This document shows, piece after piece, positions 26,785 through 34,569 of a DNA stretch of 64,000 nucleotides (positions are counted from its first letter, which is position 1; every line of letters starts with the position of its first letter). The DNA comes from Stenotrophomonas indicatrix (GTDB lineage: Bacteria > Pseudomonadota > Gammaproteobacteria > Xanthomonadales > Xanthomonadaceae): positions 2,046,001 through 2,110,000 of the forward strand of contig NZ_PEJS01000001.1 in the NCBI RefSeq assembly GCF_002750975.1, given 5' to 3'. The notes beneath the pieces were generated by a model. That model saw nothing but the letters and a program-made list of their open reading frames with translations, made no database searches and was not told the DNA's origin. The position numbers and the translations under genes are program-made.

Positions 26785-29175
26785 ATGCAGATCGTAGTTC
26801 GTCATGCTCTTTCCACCGCCTTGGCGGTCTGTCTTTTCTCCGCCGCTCCCGCCCACGCCATCGTAAATCTCAATCCGGGCCAGAGCGGCACGGCCAACCC
26901 AGGCGAAACTCCTGAAGATTGGCGGCTCAACGGTGCAACACTGACGATGACGCCGGGAAGCGCCGCCATTCGCGTACTGGCGACGAATTTGTCTACGCTC
27001 AACATGCAGGGGGCGGAGATTCTTGGAAATTCAGGAAATCGAATTGTCGAGATCCAGTCCAGCACCCTGACAATGGCGGACAGCGTTATCGAGAACAGCG
27101 GTGCGAGGGCCTTGGTCATCGGCGAATTTGATCTTTCGGGCAGCAATCTTCCCGGGTCGACCGTCTCAATTGCTCGCAGCAGGATTACAGGCTCTGGCCT
27201 GGGCCTGAGTGTGTCAACCTACAATTCAACACCAACCAATGTCGTCAACCTCAACAACACCACCGTCGAAGGTCGAGCGCGAGACAACTCGCTCTTGAAC
27301 TCAGGAAATGGCCTCGTTCTACTCGGCCGTGTCGATTTACTTGCTGAGAATAGAAGCCTGATTATTGGCGACGCCCACGGAATATATGCGCAGGAAAGCT
27401 ATACGGGCGGCACAGGGCTGGGCGAGCGCTCAACTGTCACCATTGATGCTTCGCGCGTCGAGGGGCGGACTGGGCCTGGCATTCTGGTAGCTGATCCACG
27501 ACCGAGCACCGGCGATGTCAATACGCAGTTCGTGTTCCGAAATGGTGCTCAGCTTGTAGGTGGCGACGGTACGTTGTTGAGGGTGGACGCAGCTGCTGCC
27601 AGCGTAGGCCTCTCCATCGACAACTCCCGCCTGACGGGAAACATTGTCAATACCGCGGGCAGCACCGTGAACGTGGCAGTGACCAACAACGCCACCCTGC
27701 TCGGCAGCACCCAGAACATCACCTCGATGGCGGTAGACAATGCGCGCTGGCAGCTGAGCGGCAACAGCAGCACCGGTACGTTGTCGCTGGGCAGCGGCGG
27801 CGAGATCGCGCTGGGCGATGGCACGGCCTTCCACACTCTCAACGTTGCCGGCAACTTCACCGGCAACGGCGGCACGCTCGCCTTCAACACCGTGCTGGCC
27901 GGCGACAACGCGGCCACCGACAAGCTGATCATCGGCGGCGACACCAGCGGCAGCGCGAACGTGCGCGTCAACAATATCGGCGGTGCCGGTGCGCAGACCA
28001 CCCAGGGTATCGAGCTGATCCAGGTGGGTGGTGCGTCCAACGGCCAGTTCAATCTGGCCGGTCGCGCCGTGGGTGGCCAGTACGAGTACTTCCTGCACAA
28101 GGGCACCGGCGCCGATGGCAACTGGTACCTGCGTTCGGCGCTGTCGACCGTGCCGGACCCGTGCGTGACCGACCCCACCCTGCCCGAGTGCCAGGCCGTT
28201 GGACCCGGCCCGGGGCCGGGTCCGGGTCCTGAGCCTGATCCCGAACTGGAGCCGGTGCTGCGCCCCGAAGCCGGCGCCTACCTGGCCAACCTGCACGCCG
28301 CCCAGACCATGTTCCGCCTGGGTTACCACGACCGCCACGCCGGCCAGAACAGCGGGCGCGCCTGGGCTCGCGTGGACGGTTCGCGCATCGGCTTGGACGC
28401 CACCAACCCGACGCTGGACATCCGTGGCAACAATCAGGCGCTGACAGTGGGCGCCGATGTGTGGCGTCACGATTCGGGCAGCAACGTCGGTGTGATGCTG
28501 TCCACCGGCAACGCCAGCAGTACGACCATCAATGAACTGACCGACTACTACGCCCGTGGCAAGGTGAAGGGCGAGGCGCTGGGTCTGTACGGCACCTGGC
28601 GCGGTGGCAACGATGGCGACCCTTATGCCGGCTTCTATGTGGATGGCTCGGTGCAGCGCGCCCAGTTCCGCAACCGCGTGCAGGGCGTCGGCCTGGCCGA
28701 GGAACGCTACGACAGCCGCGCCTGGCAGGGTGCTATCGAGACGGGGTATGCGTTCCGCGTGGGCGGCGCAAGCAATGGCGGCATCTATCTGGAACCGCAG
28801 CTGCAGGTGGGCTACAACCGCTGGGATGGCAACCGCCATACCGAAGCCAACGGCACGGTGGTGAACACCGACGATGCCAACGGCATGTACGGCCGTGCTG
28901 GCCTGCGTCTTTCCGGGGTCACCCGCTGGGGCAACGGCGTGGCCGAAGTGCAGCCGTACCTCGCGGCCAACTGGCTGCACGCCCGCGACAACTCGCAGGT
29001 ACGCATGAATGACGAGGTGGTGGATGTGCGGGTGCCGCGCAACCGCGGTGAATTCAGTGGCGGTGCGTCGCTGAAATTCGCCAACGGCATCGGCGCGTGG
29101 GGTGGGCTGTCGCTGCAGAACGCCAGCGGCTATCACCAGACCAGCGTGCAGGTGGGCATGAGCTACAACTGGTAA
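26785..29175 (+). CDS. Type Va autotransporter with beta-helical passenger
   Basis: 796 residues. The start at 26785 follows AGGAG and gives a signal peptide (MQIVVRHALSTALAVCLFSAAPAHA). Residues 26 to about 460 form a right-handed beta-helix passenger rich in Asn, Thr and Gly with short repeats such as SSTLTMADSVIENSG. A Pro-rich linker (GPGPGPGPGPEPDPELEP, about 473-490) follows, then a 12-strand autotransporter domain beginning NLHAAQTMFRLGYHDR and ending QVGMSYNW. The first third of the gene is much lower in G+C than the rest: 27301-27360 has 30 of 60 G+C, 28321-28380 has 45 of 60. The change falls near 27640. Function is probably surface adhesion; no protease motif is visible. Confidence 0.93.
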   Translation: MQIVVRHALSTALAVCLFSAAPAHAIVNLNPGQSGTANPGETPEDWRLNGATLTMTPGSAAIRVLATNLSTLNMQGAEILGNSGNRIVEIQSSTLTMADSVIENSGARALVIGEFDLSGSNLPGSTVSIARSRITGSGLGLSVSTYNSTPTNVVNLNNTTVEGRARDNSLLNSGNGLVLLGRVDLLAENRSLIIGDAHGIYAQESYTGGTGLGERSTVTIDASRVEGRTGPGILVADPRPSTGDVNTQFVFRNGAQLVGGDGTLLRVDAAAASVGLSIDNSRLTGNIVNTAGSTVNVAVTNNATLLGSTQNITSMAVDNARWQLSGNSSTGTLSLGSGGEIALGDGTAFHTLNVAGNFTGNGGTLAFNTVLAGDNAATDKLIIGGDTSGSANVRVNNIGGAGAQTTQGIELIQVGGASNGQFNLAGRAVGGQYEYFLHKGTGADGNWYLRSALSTVPDPCVTDPTLPECQAVGPGPGPGPGPEPDPELEPVLRPEAGAYLANLHAAQTMFRLGYHDRHAGQNSGRAWARVDGSRIGLDATNPTLDIRGNNQALTVGADVWRHDSGSNVGVMLSTGNASSTTINELTDYYARGKVKGEALGLYGTWRGGNDGDPYAGFYVDGSVQRAQFRNRVQGVGLAEERYDSRAWQGAIETGYAFRVGGASNGGIYLEPQLQVGYNRWDGNRHTEANGTVVNTDDANGMYGRAGLRLSGVTRWGNGVAEVQPYLAANWLHARDNSQVRMNDEVVDVRVPRNRGEFSGGASLKFANGIGAWGGLSLQNASGYHQTSVQVGMSYNW

Positions 29176-29194
29176 GGCGTTTCTGGCCTTGTGA

Positions 29195-29237
29195 GGGCAG
29201 CCCCGGCACGCATGCGGGGCTGCCCTTCCTGTTTTTT
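29195..29237 (+). terminator. Intrinsic terminator of the autotransporter
   Basis: A perfect 11-bp GC stem (GGGCAGCCCCG at 29195-29205, CGGGGCTGCCC at 29215-29225) with a 9-nt loop is followed by TTCCTG and six T at 29232-29237. It starts 20 bp after the stop codon. Confidence 0.9.
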
Positions 29238-29434
29238 CGTTTGCACCTGCGAGCGCGCTCGACCTTGTGAAACGTGCATGGCGCGCCGTGTTGCGTCGCT
29301 ATCAGGCCGTTGGTTCGGCCGCGGGCGACATGCGGATCCCCGCGCTTCAGTTGGAGAAATCTCGGCATGAAAAATCTACTGGAACTGCGCTGGCTGGCGT
29401 GTGCAGGATGTCCGCGCAGCGCTAACGCCGCTGC

Positions 29435-29563
29435 CGGGTGTGGAACCCCGAAATGAGCTTTGGGAGCTGCTTGCCGTGACTGCGGCGGGCGGTGCGCGGC
29501 GGCCGCATGGCCCTCCGGCTTTTCCCAAAGCTCAGCCGAAGTTCCAACCCCGCACCGCCCGCC
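29435..29563 (+). ncRNA. Candidate structured RNA or leader with interlocked stems
   Basis: Two long inverted repeats interlock. Stem A pairs TGAGCTTTGGGA (29454-29465) with TCCCAAAGCTCA (29523-29534), and its outer part TGGAAC (29441-29446) pairs with GTTCCA (29541-29546). Stem B pairs GGCGGGCGGTGCG (29484-29496) with CGCACCGCCCGCC (29551-29563). The order A-B-A'-B' is that of a pseudoknot. The element lies in a 425-bp gap without a convincing gene, 37 nt before the start of a small ORF, so it may be its leader or a separate RNA. No known RNA family is recognised. A 29-codon ORF (29367-29456, MKNLLELRWLACAGC...) precedes it; I cannot tell whether it is translated. Confidence 0.4.
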
Positions 29564-29600
29564 ACCCTTCCGGTGGCCACGTCCTTCAAGGAGCCATCGC

Positions 29601-29849
29601 ATGTCGCATGAACCGCCCATCCTGACCCCGGAAATGGAATCCCTGTTCTTCCGCATCGAGCACGCCCTGAACACCGCCGAGGGCATGGCGATGATGATCG
29701 GCGAGAACGAACCGGAAGACCCACAGGCGCATCTGCGCCCGGGCTACAACCTGCAGAAGATCACGGTTGCGATGATGGCGCTGAGCCAGCATGGTCGGCG
29801 GTTGCTGCATGAACTGCGCGAGCAGCATGTGCAGGTGACACTGCATTGA
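29601..29849 (+). CDS. Small cytoplasmic hypothetical protein
   Basis: 82 residues from MSHEPPILTPEMESLFFRIE, with a strong AAGGAG ribosome site 7 nt before the ATG. It is almost wholly helical and acidic in the middle (IGENEPEDPQAHLRPGYN) and ends in a heptad-like helix (MMALSQHGRRLLHELREQH). It resembles the small XAC0095-type proteins of xanthomonads in size and helix pattern, but I cannot confirm that. The interlocked stems just upstream may control it. Confidence 0.72.
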   Translation: MSHEPPILTPEMESLFFRIEHALNTAEGMAMMIGENEPEDPQAHLRPGYNLQKITVAMMALSQHGRRLLHELREQHVQVTLH

Positions 29850-29853
29850 CGCG

Positions 29854-29938
29854 TGTAGAGCCGAGCCCATGCTCGACTCTGGTGTGATCGAGCACTACGG
29901 TTGGTGACGGAGCAAGCCGAGCATGAGCTCGGCTCTAC
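29854..29938. repeat. Inverted pair of SMAG palindromes
   Basis: GTAGAGCCGAGC...GCTCGACTC (29854-29880) faces CCGAGCATGAGCTCGGCTCTAC (29917-29938); the outer GTAGAGCCGAG tips are complementary, so the pair can fold into one large hairpin. It lies between converging genes. Confidence 0.8.
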
Positions 29939-29947
29939 AGGAGCCGG

Positions 29948-30271
29948 TCAATCCGGCAGCGCGCCTTCAAGTGTGGCCAGATCTGCCGCATCCACAGGCC
30001 GCACCACGCGCGCCACTTCCGTGCCATCACGCAACAGGATCACAGTGGGCCACAGCTTCACCTGGAACGAGCGGCCCAGTGGCTTGCCCTTGCCGTCTTC
30101 GACCTTCCAGTGCGGCAGATCATGTGCCTCGACGAAGGCCTGCAATACCGGTTGTGCAGCCTGGCAGTGGCCGCACCAGGGTGCACCGAATTCCAGCAAC
30201 AGCCAACCGGCCTGCGCATCCACCTTCGCGCGGGCCGGCTCGGCTGCCAAATGATCACGCATGAACGACAT
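29948..30271 (-). CDS. Thioredoxin-family protein
   Basis: A 107-residue cytoplasmic thioredoxin-fold protein with redox pair C33 and C36 in FGAPWCGHCQAAQ and the cis-Pro in LWPTVILLRDG. The motif CGHC is nearer to protein disulfide isomerases than to thioredoxin CGPC, so it may be more oxidising. No signal peptide is seen. It follows the host-attachment-family gene by 5 bp on the same strand, which suggests an operon for redox or stress handling. Confidence 0.9.
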   Translation of the reverse strand: MSFMRDHLAAEPARAKVDAQAGWLLLEFGAPWCGHCQAAQPVLQAFVEAHDLPHWKVEDGKGKPLGRSFQVKLWPTVILLRDGTEVARVVRPVDAADLATLEGALPD

Positions 30272-30276
30272 ACCGG

Positions 30277-30693
30277 TTACGCCTGCAGCGTGCGCTGGAT
30301 GTCCTCCAGCGGCGCGTTGGTAAGATCCTTGGCGATGTCGGCAAGCAAGCGCGCCTGCGTCTCCTTGTGCAGCAACGGACGGATGCGGCCCAGCGTGGTG
30401 GGATCGGCAATCAGCACCAGATGCGCATAACGGTTGTTGAGCGCGTCTTCATTGAGCTGCTCGGCCACCTGCTTGGCGAAGGTCGCCTCGTTGAGCTGCG
30501 AGATCGACATGTCCTTGGGCACCGCACCGGATGGCCCCTGACCGGACGCACCCTGTTCGCTGATGTCCTGCAGGCGCAGCTCGCCTTCCTGTTTCAGGGT
30601 GAGCTTGTGCTCGTTGCCGACGTTGGTGAACACGCGGGCCGAGCCACCATCGGCGACGATAACCAGGGTGCCTTCGGGAATGCGACGGGTCAT
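30277..30693 (-). CDS. Host-attachment family protein (PF10116)
   Basis: A 138-residue protein. LVIVADGGSARVFTNVG at the N-terminus and AHLVLIADPTTLGRIRPLLHKET in the C-terminal half are the two blocks of the family first described as required for attachment to host cells. The fold resembles release-factor eRF1-type domains (AcTPHD/BaeRF group). Function in free-living bacteria is unclear; stress-linked roles have been proposed. It starts the two-gene unit with the thioredoxin gene. Confidence 0.85.
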   Translation of the reverse strand: MTRRIPEGTLVIVADGGSARVFTNVGNEHKLTLKQEGELRLQDISEQGASGQGPSGAVPKDMSISQLNEATFAKQVAEQLNEDALNNRYAHLVLIADPTTLGRIRPLLHKETQARLLADIAKDLTNAPLEDIQRTLQA

Positions 30694-31280
30694 GCGTTAC
30701 TCCTTGCGTTGGTTCGTGACCACCGTAAAAGCCGTGGCGTGAGCGAAGCGAGCACAACATGTTCATTCGATGTGCGTGGGTCATGTGCATGAACAGGCAA
30801 CATGGAACGCTGCGTTCGTACTGGCGCGATTCTCGGCACGCTCACACTGTAACCGTTATCATGAACGCATGATCGACACGACCCACTGCACGTCAGCACC
30901 TGTTGCTGGCCTGCGGGAAGCACTGCCGACCGGCGCTTCGCTTTCCATCATTGCCTCTCCCTCGCCTTTCCATCGCCTCGCGCTGGATCCCGGCGGATGA
31001 CGCCTGCGGGCCCTGCCCCGCCTGTTCCCTGCGCCTGCCCCACCCGCGCGTGCGCTGACACGTAATCGGACCCATCCGTTCGTCCCGCATGTCGCTCTGC
31101 GTTCTGGCAGCGGGCAATGCGTGTTGCGCGCGCGGCGTTTCATCGCACACACCTTTCGCCCCCTTCCGGGTCTTCCATCCGATGCCCCTGCGCCTGCTGC
31201 GCCAGCATCGCCGTTTCCGAATTCCGGGACATTCGTACCGCCCATTCCAACGCCATTTCCATTCTTCCAAGGGAGTCCCC
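30694..31280. other. 587-bp divergent region and long proP leader, no gene seen
   Basis: The region separates the minus-strand host-attachment gene from proP. It holds TGTTCAT (30760-30766) facing ATGAACA (30789-30795), and TGTAACCGTTATCATG near 30847 with partial symmetry. The frame upstream of proP stays open for 64 codons but looks untranslated (basic, His/Arg-rich, no ribosome site). I recognise no riboswitch. Confidence 0.4.
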
Positions 31281-32768
31281 ATGCAGGACAACTCCGATGC
31301 CCATGCCCATTTCGGCTGGTTCAAACGCCGCCGCCATCTGAAGGTCGACGAGATCACCGTTGTCGACAAACCCATGCTCAAGCGCGCCGTCGGCGCCGCT
31401 GCACTGGGCAATGCGATGGAATGGTTCGACTTCGGTGTCTATGGCTATCTTGCCGTCACCATCGGCCAGGTGTTCTTCCCGTCCAGCAACCCCACCGCGC
31501 AGGTGATCGCCGCATTCGCCACGTTCACTGTGGCCTTCCTGGTACGCCCGCTGGGCGGCATGGTCTTCGGGCCACTGGGCGACCGCTACGGGCGCCAGAA
31601 GGTACTGGCCTTCACCATGATCATGATGGCACTGGGTACGTTCGCCATCGGCCTGATTCCCTCCTATGAACGCATCGGCATCTGGGCGCCGGTGCTGTTG
31701 CTGCTCGCCCGCGTGGTGCAGGGCTTTTCCACCGGCGGCGAGTACGGCGGCGCGGCGACCTTCATCGCCGAGTACTCCACCGACCGCAACCGCGGCCTGA
31801 TGGGCAGCTGGCTGGAGTTCGGCACGCTGGGCGGCTATATCGCCGGTGCCGGCACGGTGACTGCACTGCACATGCTGTTGAGCAGCGAGCAGATGCTGGA
31901 CTGGGGCTGGCGCATTCCGTTCCTGGTGGCCGGCCCACTCGGCCTGCTGGGCCTGTACATGCGCATGCGGCTGGAGGAAACGCCAGCGTTCCGCGCCTTC
32001 GCCGAAGAGGCCGAGAAGCGCGACCATGAGCGCCCCGGCCTGGTCGACCTGTTCCGCGTGCACGGCCGCCAGCTGATCGTCTGCATGGGCCTGGTGCTGG
32101 TGTTCAACGTGACCGACTACATGCTGCTGACCTACATGCCCAGCTACCTGAGCGTGACCATGGGATATGCGGAGAGCAAGGGCCTGCTGCTGATCATCAT
32201 CGTGATGCTGGTGATGATGCCGTTGAACATCGTGGGTGGCCTTTTCAGCGACAAGCTGGGCCGGCGGCCGATGATCATCGGCGCCTGCATCGCGCTGCTG
32301 GTGCTGGCGGTGCCGAGCCTGCTGCTGGTGGGCAGCGGCAACGACGGGCTGATCTTCCTTGGCCTGATGCTGCTGGGCCTGGCGCTGGTGTGCTTCACCA
32401 GTTCGATGCCGTCCACGCTGCCGGCGCTGTTCTATACGCCGGTGCGCTACAGCGCGCTGTCCATTGCGTTCAACGTGTCGGTGTCGCTGTTTGGTGGCAC
32501 CACGCCGCTGGTGACCGCCTGGCTGGTGGAACGCACGGGCGATCCGCTGGTACCGGCCTACTACCTGATGGGCGCGGCGGTGATCGGCCTGATCACGATG
32601 ATCTTCGTGAAGGAAACCGCCGGCCTGCCGCTGCGCGGTTCGCCGCCGGCCGTGGGCTGCGACAAGGAGGCGGCCGCGCTGTTGAAGAGCGATGCACCGG
32701 TCACGGTGGACCGCGCCCTGCCGCCGTTGCCGGACGTGGCCGAACCGGAACAGGTGACCCCGGCCTGA
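31281..32768 (+). CDS. proP: ProP-type MFS osmolyte:H+ symporter
   Basis: 495 residues, 12 membrane helices. The start at MQDNSDAHAHFGW follows GGGAG. The sequence follows E. coli ProP closely: VGAAALGNAMEWFDFGVYGY, GDRYGRQKVLAFTMI (motif A), GFSTGGEYGGAATFIAEYS and ALFYTPVRYSALSIAFN. ProP imports proline, glycine betaine and ectoine at high osmolarity. The C-terminal tail after about residue 450 is Pro/Ala-rich and does not show the antiparallel coiled-coil heptads that tune osmosensing in E. coli ProP, so it may resemble the short-tailed orthologues. Its own long leader suggests separate regulation. Confidence 0.92.
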   Translation: MQDNSDAHAHFGWFKRRRHLKVDEITVVDKPMLKRAVGAAALGNAMEWFDFGVYGYLAVTIGQVFFPSSNPTAQVIAAFATFTVAFLVRPLGGMVFGPLGDRYGRQKVLAFTMIMMALGTFAIGLIPSYERIGIWAPVLLLLARVVQGFSTGGEYGGAATFIAEYSTDRNRGLMGSWLEFGTLGGYIAGAGTVTALHMLLSSEQMLDWGWRIPFLVAGPLGLLGLYMRMRLEETPAFRAFAEEAEKRDHERPGLVDLFRVHGRQLIVCMGLVLVFNVTDYMLLTYMPSYLSVTMGYAESKGLLLIIIVMLVMMPLNIVGGLFSDKLGRRPMIIGACIALLVLAVPSLLLVGSGNDGLIFLGLMLLGLALVCFTSSMPSTLPALFYTPVRYSALSIAFNVSVSLFGGTTPLVTAWLVERTGDPLVPAYYLMGAAVIGLITMIFVKETAGLPLRGSPPAVGCDKEAAALLKSDAPVTVDRALPPLPDVAEPEQVTPA

Positions 32769-32777
32769 GTTCGCTGA

Positions 32778-32806
32778 GGCAGCGCCGGGCATTGCCTGGC
32801 GCTGCC
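32778..32806. terminator. GC hairpin (degenerate SMAG) between proP and a convergent gene
   Basis: GGCAGCGCC (32778-32786) pairs with GGCGCTGCC (32798-32806) and the stem continues inward to a 3-nt loop. The sequence is related to the GCGCCGGGC-type SMAG palindromes. It has no T-run. The position suggests a bidirectional transcript end. Confidence 0.6.
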
Positions 32807-32818
32807 GTCAGCGCAGGG

Positions 32819-33439
32819 CTAGTCGGCGCGGGTCAGCTTGCCCGGGCTCCAGCGATACACCCAGGCATGCTGACCTTCCGGCGGGCAGGCCACCTTGCCT
32901 CGCACGCACAGCTTCGAACTGCGGGTGCTGTTGAAGGTCACGCGGATGCGGTCACCGTCCATGGTGATCGTTTCCATTTCGCCGGGGATATGCACGCTGG
33001 CGTCATCGGCGTAGCCCGAGGCGCGGATCAACGCGTAGGTTTCGTCGTCATAGGCGGATTTGCCGGGTGACGTGGCCTGGCCCCGTGCATCGCCTTCGGC
33101 CAGCGGGGTCATCACCACCAGCTCGTTGAGCTGCATCGCGCTGCCGGTCTGGGTCGCGGTGTAGAGATAGATGATCTCCGGGCGGCCGTCGCCATCGAGG
33201 TCGGCATTGCCGGCCCACAGCGGGCGATAGTCGTACTGGCTGTCGGTGCCCGGGTGCAGGCGCAGCGATGCCTCGGCGGTGCGGCGCGCCTTGTCGTAGC
33301 TCATCGGCTCGTTCGGCGCCTCGACCTTGGCATCGGCCGGCGTTGCATCCTGGGCCAGCAGCGGTGCCGCCACCGTCAATGCCATGGCCGCCACCAGCGC
33401 GCGCAGGCCAGTGGCCTGCCAGTGCTTCCGCTCGTACAT
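32819..33439 (-). CDS. Exported hypothetical protein with one FG-GAP-like calcium loop
   Basis: 206 residues from MYERKHWQATGLRALVAAMALTVAAPLLAQ, a signal peptide; AAGGA lies 7 nt before this ATG. NADLDGDGRPEIIYLYT (about residues 76-92) is a DxDxDG-type calcium-binding loop as in FG-GAP repeats, in a single copy. C-terminal strands include RIRVTFNSTRSSKLCVRGK with a probable disulfide to VACPPEG. Function unknown. It follows the toxin-antitoxin pair by 35 bp and could be read through from it. Confidence 0.75.
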   Translation of the reverse strand: MYERKHWQATGLRALVAAMALTVAAPLLAQDATPADAKVEAPNEPMSYDKARRTAEASLRLHPGTDSQYDYRPLWAGNADLDGDGRPEIIYLYTATQTGSAMQLNELVVMTPLAEGDARGQATSPGKSAYDDETYALIRASGYADDASVHIPGEMETITMDGDRIRVTFNSTRSSKLCVRGKVACPPEGQHAWVYRWSPGKLTRAD

Positions 33440-33474
33440 CCGTGTTCCTTGATCAATGAATCTGCGGGCTCGGA

Positions 33475-34128
33475 TCATCGCACAGGCGGGCCGGCAAGCG
33501 GCGTACTGTCGGCATGCAGTTCCATCGCGCGCATGACGATGGGCTTGGCCCAGTCCGGGGTGTGCAGCAGCTCCACCACCGACACCGGATACTGCAGACC
33601 CTGGCGATCCAGCGCCAGCACCGGCAAGGGGGCAACACGTCCATAGCGATCGGCCGGCGCGCTGTTGTCATATACATGCAGTTCGGCCAGGTGCGGCATC
33701 AATGCCAACAGGTTCTCGCGTGCGGAATCGAAGCGTGCGCGGATCTTGTCCTGCGGGATGTCGTGGCCACCGGCGGCAACGCGGGCCGCCACGCGAGCAA
33801 CATGCAGTTCGACGGTGGCCAACCCGCAGAACCAGATCGCCACGTCATGCTGACTGCAGGCCTCGCGCAACAGGCGCGGAATGGTGTTGCCACCCAGGGT
33901 GGTTTCAAAGGCGAAGTCACTGCCGTCGGCGATCGCCTGGCGCAGCCGTCGTGCACCCTCCTGCCACGCTTCAGCGTTGGCGTCGGCCAACGGCCAGCCC
34001 GCCTCCACCAGGCGCCGGGTGAAGCTGTCCGGGTTGTACCAGCCCAGGCCGTCGGCCTCCAGCCAGGTGCCGAGCAGCGAACTCTTGCCGGCGCCATTGA
34101 CGCCGGCCAACGCCAGGATCCGCCCCAT
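33475..34128 (-). CDS. Zeta-toxin-like P-loop kinase
   Basis: 217 residues. The P-loop is GVNGAGKSS (9-17), followed by the zeta-type catalytic Asp34 in WYNPDSFTRRL and Arg/Glu blocks (DFAFETTLGGNTIPRLLREA; DKIRARFDSARENLLALM). Zeta/PezT toxins phosphorylate UDP-N-acetylglucosamine and block cell-wall synthesis. This protein is nearer in size to chromosomal stand-alone zeta-like kinases. It starts 3 bp after the stop of a Phd/YefM-type antitoxin gene, so the pair looks like a toxin-antitoxin module. Alternative: a housekeeping small-molecule kinase. Confidence 0.85.
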   Translation of the reverse strand: MGRILALAGVNGAGKSSLLGTWLEADGLGWYNPDSFTRRLVEAGWPLADANAEAWQEGARRLRQAIADGSDFAFETTLGGNTIPRLLREACSQHDVAIWFCGLATVELHVARVAARVAAGGHDIPQDKIRARFDSARENLLALMPHLAELHVYDNSAPADRYGRVAPLPVLALDRQGLQYPVSVVELLHTPDWAKPIVMRAMELHADSTPLAGPPVR

Positions 34129-34131
34129 GAT

Positions 34132-34473
34132 TCAGAGCGGACGGCCGAGCGCGACCTTGTGGCCGCGGCGGATCGGCTTGCCCATCACCTTGCCCAGCCC
34201 CTCACCCTGCTGCAGCCCGGCCAGCGCCTGGTCGAACTCGCTGCGCAGGCGCGACAGCACGTCGCTGCGCTCCTCGCTGTCGCTGCCGCTGGCCCTGGCC
34301 AACAGCTCCTGGTAGGTCTTGATGTCCACGATCACCGCCTCGGGGTGATTGTGGTTGGTGATGACCAGCGCCTGCTTCTCGCGCACGGTACGCATCAGGC
34401 TGGGCCAGCCACGGGTCTTGACCGAGGATGCCGGGGCCTTGTCGAGGCCGGGCAGGTCGAGCGGGAGGGTCAT
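34132..34473 (-). CDS. Phd/YefM-type antitoxin
   Basis: 113 residues. VREKQALVITNHNHPEAVIVDIKTYQELL (about 30-58) has the Phd/YefM pattern 'V-I-T-x-x-x-x-P-x-A-V-I-V-x-x-x-x-Y'. The C-terminal half is charged and helical and ends in a basic tail (MGKPIRRGHKVALGRPL) likely to wrap the toxin. GGAG precedes the ATG by 7 nt. A perfect 20-bp palindrome 36 bp upstream is the probable autoregulatory operator. The linked toxin is zeta-like rather than Doc, YoeB or RelE. Confidence 0.83.
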   Translation of the reverse strand: MTLPLDLPGLDKAPASSVKTRGWPSLMRTVREKQALVITNHNHPEAVIVDIKTYQELLARASGSDSEERSDVLSRLRSEFDQALAGLQQGEGLGKVMGKPIRRGHKVALGRPL

Positions 34474-34509
34474 GGCACGGCTCCAGCGGTAGGATATGTG
34501 GCCACTATA

Positions 34510-34529
34510 CCCAATTTGGCCAAATTGGG
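34510..34529. promoter_or_regulatory. Perfect 20-bp palindrome, antitoxin operator
   Basis: CCCAATTTGG followed directly by its reverse complement CCAAATTGGG. It lies directly upstream of a TATAGT -10-like element (minus strand, 34503-34508), so a bound antitoxin dimer would block the promoter of the toxin-antitoxin genes. Confidence 0.82.
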
Positions 34530-34569
34530 GATTAATGAACTTCCCCCCCTTTGCGCCCCGCCCGACGGC

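Noticed and set aside
29367..29456. 29-codon ORF before the interlocked stems
   Set aside because: A GGAGA lies 12 nt upstream, but the product has no recognisable feature and its end runs into stem A; not strong enough to call as a gene.
30277..30693. Phage-related gene from the family name 'host attachment'
   Set aside because: The family name refers to bacterial attachment to plant or host cells; no phage gene is nearby.
30844..31280. Riboswitch in the long proP leader
   Set aside because: The leader is G+C-rich with several weak stems but shows no core I can match to a known riboswitch class.
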